This document shows positions 45,498-56,113 of a stretch of 64,000 bases of DNA, one piece after another. Origin of the DNA: Ramazzottius varieornatus (Eukaryota; Tardigrada; Eutardigrada; Parachela; Ramazzottiidae). The DNA is taken from assembly GCA_001949185.1 (NCBI GenBank), contig BDGG01000004.1, forward strand, positions 149,620 to 213,619. The letters run 5' to 3'. Positions within the stretch are counted from its first letter, which is position 1. Each line of letters begins with the position of its first letter. Made by a program: the position numbers and the translations under genes. The notes below the pieces were generated by a model that saw only the letters and a program-made list of their open reading frames with translations, was not told the origin of the DNA and ran no database searches.

Positions 45498-47043
45498 TAC
45501 TGTGCGTCCGTAAAATGCCGTATTTATTTAGGGATGGAATTGTGGTGGTAAATCCTGTCTCCTGTCGCACAGAAACACATCGACAGTTTAGGCGGCAACC
45601 TTGGGCCAACCAAAATCTGACAGCCTACCACACAGTGGCGGGCACTTGGGTGACAGGGCGCGCGGGATACAAGTGGGCTAACTGTTATCAACAGTTGACT
45701 TTTTGCACCCTATTTTGTCTTCCAGGCTGTTCAAAAATTTCTCCGTCGAACTGCGAGCTTTATGCTCGTCTCTAAAAACAGTTGTATAACTTTATAACTT
45801 CAGAGATAACTTTGCCGGAACGAAGGAGAAGTTCTCGTGGCATTATCTGGCAGCTGGATTTTCACGCAGCAGGCGCCACTTCTTCTGCGCCTCGGGCTTT
45901 TCTAAACGTTCGCTTTGCTTTCTTCAGTTTCGGAACTCGACATGTTTTCCTAGGTACACTGAACGCTCGTCTTCTCAGTGTGGTTGGCAAAGTGCTCGTT
46001 GGTCAGACCTGAATGCAAAATGTTCCATCTTGGCCGCAGCAAACCCATTTTACGGAAGGGAAAGTAGAAAAGCTTTCAAACAAATTTTCGTATTTTTCCT
46101 CATGTTGAACGAAAAATCAGCTTTTGTTTCTGTGCACGTTTTTTCCCCAAATATTTGAATTGGGTTTATGCGTGATTTCGCTGACGTTGGATCTCTTGTA
46201 TGTAGTATGATCCGCTGAGGTCGCCGATCGACAGTATCGGCATGTAAGATTCGCTGTTGTCGGGTTTCGACTTGGTCTTCGTCATAACGGGCAAGGCGAC
46301 TACGAACCAAACGTCATCCTGGCGGACCACGTCGTAGATGCACCGTTCTCGCGCGCCGCAACCACGACGGTGAGCCCACTCGACGCAACTCAGGCGTCGA
46401 GTCGACTAACCACGATTACGGACCGCGAACAAGCCGAACACTCAAAAGTTCTCGAAAACTAAATATAGTTTCTTTCCGACTATGTTTCCACCATTTCGCT
46501 AGAATATCGTTTTGAATCTCTCATTCTGTCTGTCCAGAACCAATGATTTAAGTACAATACATGTTTTGGTTTGCTTCCTGGTTTTGTGTACAAGTGACGT
46601 TCCTCATGGTCTTGAGTGGTTGATAAGATCGTGGTGGGCAGAAGAAATCCTTCGAAAACAGAATGACCACTTCACTTGGATTCCCGAATTGATCCACAAC
46701 TCTGTTCGCTCGGAAGTCTGAAATGATGTCATCCATGGGAATTGTAATCGATAGGGCATATGTATAATGCGTGTATTTCCTCACCAGATCCAATACTGAG
46801 TTATTACCGCGGACGAGAGCCGGACGTCATGCTGCTTCTATAGAGCTAGTCAATCTGGACGAACAAAATCTTGTTGAATAAATTTTGTGAATCTTGCACA
46901 GGCTGCTACCAAGAACATCCCGTCACCATTCGAATTCTGCAAGTTACTGAAAGAGGAACGAGTTGACGGGATATGCGAATGGCGCTCCGGTATTGGTGAT
47001 CAATATGGTAGAACTAGATTTTTGTACACGAGCGACGGGATAT

Positions 47044-47120
47044 TATGAACCAGTAAAAATTACGGGCAAGACGGAAAAGACGGCAAATTCCAGTTTGCAT
47101 GGAAGTCGGTGACAGATATC
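47044..47120. mobile_element. Left-end fragment of family C
   Basis: GAACCAGTAAAAATTACGGG then CAAGACGGAAAAGACGGCAA aligns with the left end of the 21455 element and with the subterminal block of 52808-53369. No matching right end was found nearby, unless the right-end-like block at about 48765-48860 belongs to it. Confidence 0.5.
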
Positions 47121-48640
47121 GGACACATGACGTAAGGTAGTGAATTCAGCCGTCGCCGTGCGAAATTGTTATGGACTGGCCATCAGCTGATCAGCCGTTT
47201 TACTCTAACGCTTCAACGCTGTTTTCCAATTCCTCCAGGAGAAGCCTTGGACTAGCTTGAACTGCTGAAGGTGTGCGTGTTCCGGTAGAATTGAGACCCA
47301 TGAAAAATAAATTGTGGGTTCGGCGTACACTCCTGCACGAGAGCGTCTGTGTACGTAACCGTGTGTACGATGAGTCCACTGAATTGCACATTCGTGCGCA
47401 TCGCCTGTGCATTTTAGATTGGCCAATCAATCAATCGAATGGGTAACTGATTACTTGATTGACAAATTCAACGCTGGATTTCATCTTCGATTGATTTCTT
47501 GCTCCTGTTGACTGTTTTCGTTGAATCTTCTTCGATTGATTGTTTGGTTGTCGACCCGGACTGATGACCCGGTTCACCCGGATTGATGGTCCGGTCCACT
47601 CGGACTGATGATACGACCGACTTGGCCCGTCTTTCGTCGAGAGATCGGGTCAAGTTGGGGCTGGCTGACAGGCTGTTATGTCAGCTAGTAACATGACAGT
47701 CTGGCAGTCAGCCGGGGGATGCGAAAATACTTCCTAACAGGTCTTATGTTTTTGTTCACCGCTGTCCAATCTTCCCGTTTCGTGGTGGCTTTCGACCATC
47801 CTTTCTAAAACAACAAATGCTTTTGCTACCTCCCCCCGCATCCGAATCTGTTTAGCTGGCTGTCGACATCAAAATACTGTTCACGGAATGGCTGCAAAAC
47901 GAAACTTTCCTCTTCCGATGGAATAAAATCGTGACTTACATCCAGGTGGATTGATAAATGCTTCCACCAACACAGGTCGTGTTTCATAAAACAGGTTTCT
48001 CCGGTTCAGAAAGACAGCTCTGCTATCGCCTGCCACCCTAAGCAAATGCGACATATTTCATGAGAATAAACAGAAGATGTCCTCAAGATATAGGTGACGA
48101 AGGTTAGAATTTGATAACTTTTAAAAGAGCATTTTCTACAAATAGCAAAACCCGGTGCAACAGCACGTTCCCGCAGCATCTTCGATTGTAGAACCCTTGA
48201 GTTAATTCTGATATAGCGCTTTTTACAGAGCGATAAGTTATGAGAGCTCCCTTAGCACTATAAGACGATCCCAGGCATCCAGAAGTAGGACAACCGCCCC
48301 CCAACGGTAGACATACCCAGCTCAGCTAAGTGTGCTTGGTAATGGGTATTAACTGTTCCTAGAACGTCGTAGCAACTGCTGTTGATATCTGGAAGATATC
48401 AGCTAGGAGCAGGGCAGCGGACAGGACAGAAAGGAGCGAGCAAAGATGGGGCGAGGTTGTGAAAATAATTCCAGCAGAAGCAGACGTGACGAAAATGGAA
48501 ATTTCATCGTCAAAAATTCAAAAGTCCAAACTGCCTGCGCGTGCATTAGCCACCACGTATAGGCGCACAGTCTGCGCTCGACCGCATATGCGCCGGTTGA
48601 GAAAAGTCCACTCTGACTTACGGTGCGGCCCAAACCAAGT

Positions 48641-48690
48641 CCCGACCTGAATACCGACTTCCGTCGGTACTCAGGTCGGGAAGTTTTTTT
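48641..48690. repeat. 18-bp hairpin followed by a T-run
   Basis: CCCGACCTGAATACCGAC (48641-48658) and its complement with one mismatch (48663-48680) enclose TTCC, followed by AAG and seven T. It looks like a hairpin plus a Pol III-type stop, but no A/B-box promoter is apparent nearby. Confidence 0.8.
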
Positions 48691-48764
48691 CTTGGGGATT
48701 TAATTGCTATAATAAATATGACAAACTTTAGCTCTTCGGCCCAGTATCCAGCACATACGTACAG

Positions 48765-48860
48765 CAGTTCAGCCTTAAATGTTGGTTTTTACTTGTAGCA
48801 AGAATCACCTGCCAGTGCCGCCGTAGCGAAAGGGCCTGGTCCGTGAACTCGAGTTTTGGA
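48765..48860. mobile_element. Right-end fragment of family C
   Basis: CACCTGCCAGTGCCGCCGTA then GCGAAAGGGCCTGGTCCGTG aligns with the right subterminal part of the 52808-53369 element (CACCTGTCCGTGCCGCTGTA then GTGAAACGGCCTGATCC). Confidence 0.5.
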
Positions 48861-50993
48861 AGACCCCGAACTGAAATAACGGATCTGACTTCCGCTCCTG
48901 CCGCATTGACCAAAAGCCAGATCAAAGGTGGCTTTGTCACTCAGCTACCAACGTAAAGTTTAAAGTTCTCCACATTCGGGAAGCGCGCATTCCTTCTCAC
49001 ACCTCGCTTGCTCGAGAACCTCGGATATTAACTCTGTTGGTCTGCTTCTGTCGTGGTTGCTGTGACACTTTGGAGTATAACCTGGGTAAATATGGCGGAA
49101 CTTTAACGACTCCATTTCAGTTCTGATTTCAGTTCCCGTTCCGGAACTGGAACTGGAATAGGAACTGAAATCCCAAACAGGAACTGATACAACACTGCAA
49201 AACTCACAAGACGGTCACAAGATCAAGCGTTCCATCCCACAAGGGGTCCGTTGGCGAGCATGCTATTCAGCCTAATATGTCCCAACATTTGCGGTGTCTT
49301 TCGGTTTGATAGTTTTGCCGGTGGGCTTCTACATTTCGAAGACAATGACTCCAGCGTGTGCGTGGGACTTCTGTGGGGAGATCATTTTCTCGCGTTATTG
49401 CAGGCTCAAACAGCGACTTTCTCTCTGCGCTTTCCACTGTTCTTCAGTAAGCTCGTAATTATGGGAAACGCATCTTTTTTCTTTTTCTTTTCGTCTGGAC
49501 GCAGACGTGTGCCCACTCGGATCTCAGCTTCGCACCCTGTACGCCGTCTTTGCGTAAACATGCGCTCTCCCGTATACATGCGCTTTCCCGCACGTACCCC
49601 TTATACTGAACACGTTCGAAATTAACTTTGCGATACTTCAACTCGTCTGTATGCTTGTGACTGTGGAAAAGGAACTAGTCCCATCTGGCCTGCTCTCTCG
49701 ATGCTGTAGTCATACCGACCATCAGCAGCTCAGGATTTGCAGCGAACAGTATCCTCATCTCTGATGTGAGAACCGTAGTATACCAGGATGTTCGTCAGTA
49801 ATGTGAACATGGCTCGATCTGAAAACAAATCTTCCTGTGACATTGTTGAACGTGATCTCAGGTACACGTAGTTTACCTATGGTTTAATCCAAGATCGTCG
49901 CGGGACTCAGTTCTCCAGCTCAGATCCAAGAAGAGACTCTGCTCTATCGTGTTCCCGGGATAGTTTGGCTAGCAAGGGGTGTTTGACAGGCATAATCCCG
50001 TTGTTAGACGTATAAAAAGTTGAGCCTCCAAATTGGCTCCAATGCTTAATGGGCCTAGCGTTGTACGTGAAAAATTCATTAATAAAGACTCTGCTGTATG
50101 GAGGCGTACGGTACGTCCGACTCCGGTAGATACAGCCTTGCTATGTGACTTGATTGGTGTCGATAGCTCCATCAGAAGAAACATCCGTTTTCTTCGATGA
50201 CTGAGGTGACCAGTCATCGAAGAGATAAAGCGATGTTTTTACTACATTCTGCCTGTTTAGACTGTCCCGTAAACCCGTCACGTTAGTTGGGAGCAGGAGT
50301 CAAAAATTACCCTTACTTCCTTGTGCCTGCAGTCGAAGCTTACCAGTTGATTGATTAACATGTTACCACGTATGTCACGTGATTGGAAAGCTCAAAGTGC
50401 CGTCCACGTGATGACTTTTGAATTTTACGATTTGGCCGACAGGATCAGGGGAAATGGGGAAATAAAGGAAGACAATGGGGCAGCCATGACTAACGACCGT
50501 GACTGTAGCTCCGACATCCGCCTGCAAGTCGGCGTCGGCGGCCTTTGTGCCTACCTCAAGCGGCATGATCTGACTATCTGCTGTCGAGTTTATCAAACAT
50601 CGCCCGAAGATCCTACGCCAAGTACGCTTCTTTCCTTACACATGACCATGCAATCAAGTCTCAAGTTCAAGACTTTGCCTTGTAAGAAAAACTGGTTAAA
50701 GTTTGGGGAGATGAACAATAGTAATATTCTTTAGTTCCGCAATATGTCACACGAGCTTTTCTACAAGTGAAAGCGAGCTGGTAGTAGGGTTCCGTGTGGC
50801 AAACGTGTTTGTCATCCCAGTATCAAGCGACGACTTGCAATGCGTGCGTCTGTGTCATTTTTCTACGTTTGCTCCACTCTGCGAATATGAAATCGAACAC
50901 TCACTGCATACATTCTTCATAGCCGCTCCGTGACATACTGTGGAAGTGACATACTGTGGAAGTAACGATTATTACTGTAGAGTGTTCTCACTA

Positions 50994-51269
50994 CAGTCCA
51001 CTCGCTCGAGATGTGTACACCGCTCTTCAATTTCAAAATTCCAAAACCACCGTAATCACAGGAGCGTTCGCCATAAACATGCTTGGTTGTCTGTTCATTC
51101 ACGCAGCGAATGCACATGGTGGAAACCAGATAGTTGATTTTCATGCTGATTGATTTTTGTGCGATGTTGACGTCACTTTCTCCCGTTTCTGGTAACCTGT
51201 ACGGTAAATGTTTGACTGGTGGCAAATAGAAATTGAAGAGCGATGTACACAACTCGAGCGAGTGGACTG
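50994..51269. mobile_element. 276-bp MITE, TIR CAGTCCACTCG, TA duplication
   Basis: TA at 50992-50993 and 51270-51271. Inverted ends of about 41 bp: CAGTCCACTCGCTCGAGATG then TGTACACCGCTCTTCAATTTC at the left and the near-exact complement at the right (GAAATTGAAGAGCGATGTAC then CTCGAGCGAGTGGACTG). It lies about 330 bp upstream of the lipocalin ATG, so it could influence that promoter. Confidence 0.92.
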
Positions 51270-51603
51270 TATTGCTGAAATGCGTGTTACTGGACTGAAA
51301 AGAACTGCGCATCTACATAGCTCTCTTGAGTTCCTTCACGGTTACCGTTGTCGACGATACGGTGGACCGATATGCTGAAACACGATTTTTGGTAATGGCA
51401 AAAATATCCGCTTTCGGACAGAAGAACTTTGTCATAAAGATATGGCACAGCGAAAGCATTCATGCTCACGGCAAATATTAAGCAGAATGTCGGTCACACG
51501 GTAGTTCTGTGGTATTATTGTACGTACCGTTTGGTCTTGCCGCTCTGGACGGAACAACCTTCAAGATAGCACAGTCTTCTGGCTGTCAGTGCTTGCCATC
51601 AGC

Positions 51604-52548
51604 ATGCTCGCCGCACGGATGATAATGTTTCCTTTTCTGATCCTGAACTCAAGCTTCTTTCTGATGTCCAAGGTGTCGAGCGCGGGTTACGGATCAGCCG
51701 CTACGCCGCCACCAGCCACAGGGGGAACTACATTTCCCACAAGCAACAACGGATGCCTCCCGATTGCCTTGCCGAATGGCACCGTTACCGGCGACCCGAT
51801 CAAGGTATATCTCGAACCCGCAAACTGCTTACGACACGCGTCACCCCTTTTTTTATAGAGTGTTGGAAAGTTTTTCGAATATCGAAGCCGTGTTGCGTTC
51901 CAGCAGAGCTACAATGCCGGGTTTACCAACGCTCTAGTCGGAGACGGCCTGGTCTACGAACCGGGAACAACCAGTAAGGCTGTACACTTCACCCAGAAAT
52001 ACATTTATGTGAACCAGGTGAACGGAGCATTCCAGTGTCATGGTGGACCCAGCAATATCATCGCTCGATACGACGGTGTCAGTTCTTATCTGTACTTCGA
52101 TGTGGATTCTGCGCCAAATGTTCCCAGTAAGGTTATTTGACAGCCCGGACAGACCTTTGACTAAAAAGGAATATATTACACATCCTCGTTTCTTTTTGTT
52201 GTAGTCCCTTCAATATACTTTTACTTGTACGATGACCAGTCCGCGCAAGAATTCAACATTCAGTACACCTGTGACAAGCGCAACGAAATCTCCGGCAAAT
52301 GCGACGTACCGGAAATATATGTCAACACGCGAGAAGACCCTAGTCAGATGTCTGCCGACCGAATGAGTGCCATTGACGCCATTATTGATCGCGTTCTGAA
52401 ACCGTACTGTCTCAGCAAGAATGATTTACAACTTGTCAAACATGACAGTAGAGTCATCTCGGACTGTCCGCAAGACCAAGTGCAGCAAGCCTTCAGCGGT
52501 CTGGTTGTCGCATTCAAGACCTATGTTCCCAAAAGAACCTTGGCCTAA
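51604..52548 (+). CDS. Secreted ApoD-like lipocalin (join 51604..51804, 51859..52126, 52205..52548)
   Basis: Three exons with matching phases give 270 residues. The N-terminus is hydrophobic (MIMFPFLILNSSFFLM), a likely signal peptide, followed by a Thr/Pro-rich linker. Exon 2 starts SVGKFFEYRSRVAFQQSY, in the place of the lipocalin G-x-W motif (GKWYEI-type), here with Phe for Trp. Beta-strand-like segments follow (KAVHFTQKYIYVNQV, SSYLYFDVDS). Exon 3 has the C-terminal signature YLYDDQ, FNIQYTCDKR, then YVNTREDPSQMSADRM and LQLVKHD, C; this matches the strand-helix end of apolipoprotein D-like lipocalins. It would bind a small hydrophobic ligand outside the cell. ATG 51604 is the first in frame; 51619 and 51625 also fit. 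A damaged partial copy lies immediately downstream. Confidence 0.78.
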
Positions 52549-52569
52549 ATAAGACCGGGTTGCTCTGTC

Positions 52570-53640
52570 GACAAATCTAGAAGCCGTACTACAACTTGAT
52601 TTATGAACATGATGTTTCGAAGAAGTTTTCGGCTTTTCCGTAGCGATCTTAACGTGCCCAGTAAGAATAGACTGTTGCCCACAGATGGCGGAGTTCGTGT
52701 TACATTTTTGAGAATGTTTTGTTTCTTAGCTAAATTTCGCTTGCAGTCTCCGCGGTATATTTCCCTCTGTACGATGATCAATCAGCACAAGGATTCCATA
52801 TTCAGTACACGCGCGAAGGGAAAGTTTGGCGCAGTGAAAAGTTTGGATCAGGCGGAAAATACGGCAAATTTCGATTTTATATGCAAGGAAGAGACAGAAA
52901 CCAACTGTATAACGTAACGTAATAGAGTTCAACCGCAGTGGAAACTACCGTAAACATTGGTACAGTGTACTGTATTAGCTGTTAGTCTTCTGAATGGATC
53001 CCGTAAGTTTGTCGTTTGTTTTCGGGTCCAGGAATCGGCCGGTGTTCATGCTTCCATTTTGGCTAGCTTTTCGAGTATGTCTCAACAGTTTAAAACCAAG
53101 AGGCCCCGACGGTACAGCGAGGAAGATCTGAAAAGAGAGCTTTCTACTGTCGAGAATGGTAGTGGACATCGTGAAGCTGCTCTTCTCTACAACGAAGCCA
53201 GTAAAAGCGTCACGCTTCTAGCCGCTCGCTCCGAAACCCATCGCGTACATACGGCAGTAAGGCCAGTTATGCTGTTTTCTACATGCAGCAAAAAGCACCT
53301 GTCCGTGCCGCTGTAGTGAAACGGCCTGATCCAAACTTTTTACTGCGTCAAACGTTCCCTTCGCGCGTGTATACCTGCGACAAGCGAAACAAATTCTCCG
53401 GCATATGCGAAGCACCTGAAGTGAATATCAACACGCGAAAAGACCCCAGTCAAATGTCTGCTGACCGAATGAACGAGATTGACGCGATCATTGATCGTGT
53501 GCTACAACCGAACGATTTGCAACTTGTCAAGCATGACCGAAGCGTCAAGTCGGATCGCCCCCAAGCCCGAACGTGCAAGAAGCTTCTGATGGTTCGGTCG
53601 CTGCATTCACGACCTACGTCCCTAGAAGAACCACGACTGA
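52570..53640 (+). pseudogene. Partial tandem duplicate of the lipocalin (end of exon 2, intron 2, exon 3)
   Basis: The end of exon 2 with its donor (NVP then GTAAG, 52661), an 86-bp intron, an acceptor (CTTGCAG, 52746) and exon 3 (LYDDQSAQ, then NTRKDPSQMSADRM) are recognisable. Exon 3 is split by a 562-bp element at 52808-53369; excising it with one TA restores the QYTCDK reading. Further damage: a 15-bp deletion removes YCLSK, and a frame change after DRPQ alters the C-terminus. No first exon or signal peptide is present, so it is not expected to be functional. Confidence 0.88.
52808..53369. mobile_element. 562-bp non-autonomous pogo-type element in the lipocalin duplicate (family C)
   Basis: TA at 52806-52807 and 53370-53371. 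Inverted ends: CACGCGCGAAGGGAAAGTTT then GGCGCAGTGAAAAGTTTGGA and TCAGGC at the left; the complement at the right differs at few positions. Inside is a remnant of a transposase N-terminus on the plus strand from ATG 53077 (RRYSEEDLKRELSTVENGSG then HREAALLYNEAS), a helix-turn-helix typical of pogo-type transposases, so it is an internally deleted derivative. Confidence 0.9.
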
Positions 53641-54556
53641 TATGTTCTGATGAGGGACCATTCACACCACGTCACTCGCCGATCACAATATCCATGCTTT
53701 TTTTGTGATAGCTGAGGTTCTTAGCTCCTCCCCGGGAGCGGCTGCTATCTTTCTAGCACCAGCTAACCTCAGCAAACGAGGGCTGAAATCAAAGCCGTTC
53801 ACATTCACACAGCCGTCGTGTATGTCTAAAATATTGCTTCTGCCTGAAAACAATAGAACCCTTCTCAAAACATAGTAAGAAACGAATAAGCAGATCTACT
53901 AAAAGCAGTGTTGACGTACTGTACTTTGTACTTACCTTGATACTGCTGTTTCTCATAGAACGTCGTCTTGAGTCCCGAAATTTAAAAAAAAAAACACGAA
54001 GTAACAACTGTCACAGTGAAGACGCAACAGGTACCCCTCACCGCGCGAATCGGATTCTCTGATTGTTTCCTGGCAAGTACCAAATTCGCATGCCGAATGG
54101 ATGCTAATAACGATTCGAATTTTTATCGGAGTGGTTACAACCGAATTACTGTCGGTACTTGAAGTGATAGGAACACGAGCATCCAATGCTGCTATCAATG
54201 GGTCGTACTAAAGAAAGCAATTGCAAGTTTAGAATCAGTAGAATTACATAATGTTTGCAAATTTTGTTGTATGCAGAGATGCATCTTCTATGGTAAAGTA
54301 AGCACTTCACATTCGTATGCGTTACACCCGAGAGGCAGATTTCTAGAAACACGCTTCATACAACCGGCAAGGCAGTGCGCGAGTACCGCAGCCAGGTATT
54401 TGAACTCTTCCAGTCGATTCAAACAGAGCAAGTGTAAAAAAAAGATTAAAATACTGCTACAACCCGGATTATGATATGCTGGAGTTCGTCTTCTCGCTCA
54501 GACATAACGCGCAAAGTTAGTTATGGCTTACACTGTAAGGAAAAGCAGCGAAACCC
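53641..54556. other. Intergenic, nothing recognised
   Basis: No supported exon, and no obvious repeat before the foldback element that starts at 54557. Confidence 0.4.
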
Positions 54557-55072
54557 ACAAGGGGATTACGCCAACCGTTAAATCCTGTTGGTCAAACCGA
54601 CATGACAGGGAGATAGTGGAGAGTCTGGCGCACAGTTTGAGCCATAAAGCTAGTCCAAATATAAATCATGGAGGATCCTGTGGGATCCGGAAGTGAAGGC
54701 TCGAAGTTGCTGCAGTGACGTAAAGCTCCTTGGTTGACAATCTTGATTGTCACGTTTTTCTTTGTCGAGCAGCTGTTGTAGTAACTGAATGGCCTGCCTT
54801 CATTTACTGACGACTGTGCTCTTGGTATACCGTTCCCTGTCGTACGGTCACAACAGCTGACCGACAAAGCAAAACGTGACAATCGAGATTGTCACTCAGA
54901 GAGCTTTACGTCACTGCAACGACTTCGAGCCTTCACTTCCAGATCCCGCAAGTTCCTCCATGATTTATATTTGGACTAGCTTCAGAGCTCAGACTGTGCG
55001 CTAGACTCTGCTCTATCTCCCTTTCAACTCGGTTTGACAGGCAGAATTTAATGGGTGGCGTAATCTCCTTGT
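54557..55072. mobile_element. 516-bp foldback element
   Basis: Almost the whole element is an imperfect palindrome: arms of about 230 bp (54557-about 54790 and about 54838-55072) around a short centre. Matching blocks include GGGGATTACGCCA/TGGCGTAATCTCC, ATAAATCATGGAGGA, TGACGTAAAGCTC and GATTGTCACGTTTT. No coding capacity. A short related block may occur at about 49930-50000 (GACTCTGCTCTATC). Confidence 0.88.
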
Positions 55073-55151
55073 CAAGATGGCAAAAGACTCATGACCTACG
55101 TACGCAGTTGACCAATGATCTATGACGTTGCCCGGACGGAGCCGCAAACTT

Positions 55152-55227
55152 TGCAGATCTGCAAGTTTTTTCTGAGACACCGTGGAAATTGCAGATCCGC
55201 AATTTTGGAATTGCGGATCCGCAATTG
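55152..55227. repeat. Three self-complementary 14-16-bp sites in 75 bp
   Basis: TTGCAGATCTGCAA, ATTGCAGATCCGCAAT (one mismatch from a perfect palindrome) and ATTGCGGATCCGCAAT follow each other. Each is a dyad of the half-site TTGC(A/G)GATC. They could be binding sites for a dimeric factor, or just inverted-repeat debris beside the foldback. Confidence 0.8.
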
Positions 55228-56113
55228 TAAATTTGTTCCCCCCTAATAGGTCCTTGCGCTGCTGCGCAGTTCCATGCCACATCCACGGAATCGTATGCTC
55301 CGTGATTGTGTTGGCCCAAGTTTTCTTCATTGACATGGCGATGGAATCCAAACTGCATTCGTCGCTCTTCAGTACTGCCAACAAGAAGGACAAGTAGCGG
55401 CCTCACACAGAACTCGTCTTAATTCACTTCGAAGCCGAATTTTATGCCGGTACGGAAGAAAGCTGGGACCGAACTGTGAGTGGTTGCTCCGTAGAAGTAT
55501 CTGCGGTGAGCCGTACTAACAAGGGGTTTTTCCAATCCGCCGCCTCTGATCCTCAAACCGAAATTCCAGGTCGATTGAGAAGAGTTTTTTCTATCGTCTT
55601 AGCCGAAAATCCAGTCATCATTCCGTTCCTGAATTAAACTGGAGGGTTCGGCAGTGATAGTCCATTGAGTGCTGGAGTGCGCCGCGATCACTTAAAAGTT
55701 TCTTCATTGCCACTTTGACTGACTACAAAGCGGTCAGCTGAGCACCCGTGCTGTTGGCTTTGACCGCACCACACGCCAGAATATGCCAGAAACACACAAA
55801 AGCAAGCCGTCCGCAGCACAGTTCACAGTGCGGGCGATCAGCTGATCACTTCGTGGTGCACTTGCTTGAAAGTAAATGTGTTTCCTGCAGCCTGTCCCTG
55901 ACTCAGTTTTCGATCAAGGTTTTGCTGCGCATAGATGCCTGCTCAGACGAAAGAATAACAAACTGTCTCTGCTGCATCAGGACGAAGACCATCCCAAACG
56001 CAGTTAGGCATGCCAACCGACATCATCATATCCAAGCGAAAGCAAATGCTCTTGCATTCAAAGAGACCAACATGTTACCGCTTAATCCCTAGAAAAGATG
56101 TAAGGTTTTCGTC

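Larger units (their letters stand above)
45500..50990. other. Gene-poor region
   Basis: No supported host gene. It holds two fragments of family C elements (about 47044 and 48765), a GC-rich hairpin at 48641, a small inverted repeat GATTTCAGTTCC/GGAACTGAAATC at 49120-49170, an imperfect roughly 20-bp repeat (CGGACTGATGA variants, 47556-47612) and a 16-bp tandem duplication (GACATACTGTGGAAGT) at about 50932-50963. Open frames up to 127 codons (for example 50351-50734) have no recognised domain. Confidence 0.4.

Noticed and set aside
49251-49625. 124-codon frame with a Phe-rich stretch
   Set aside because: The Phe run reflects a T-rich tract; no domain, and it overlaps equally long frames on the other strand.
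50351-50734. 127-codon plus-strand frame
   Set aside because: No recognised domain and no splice partners; kept as intergenic.
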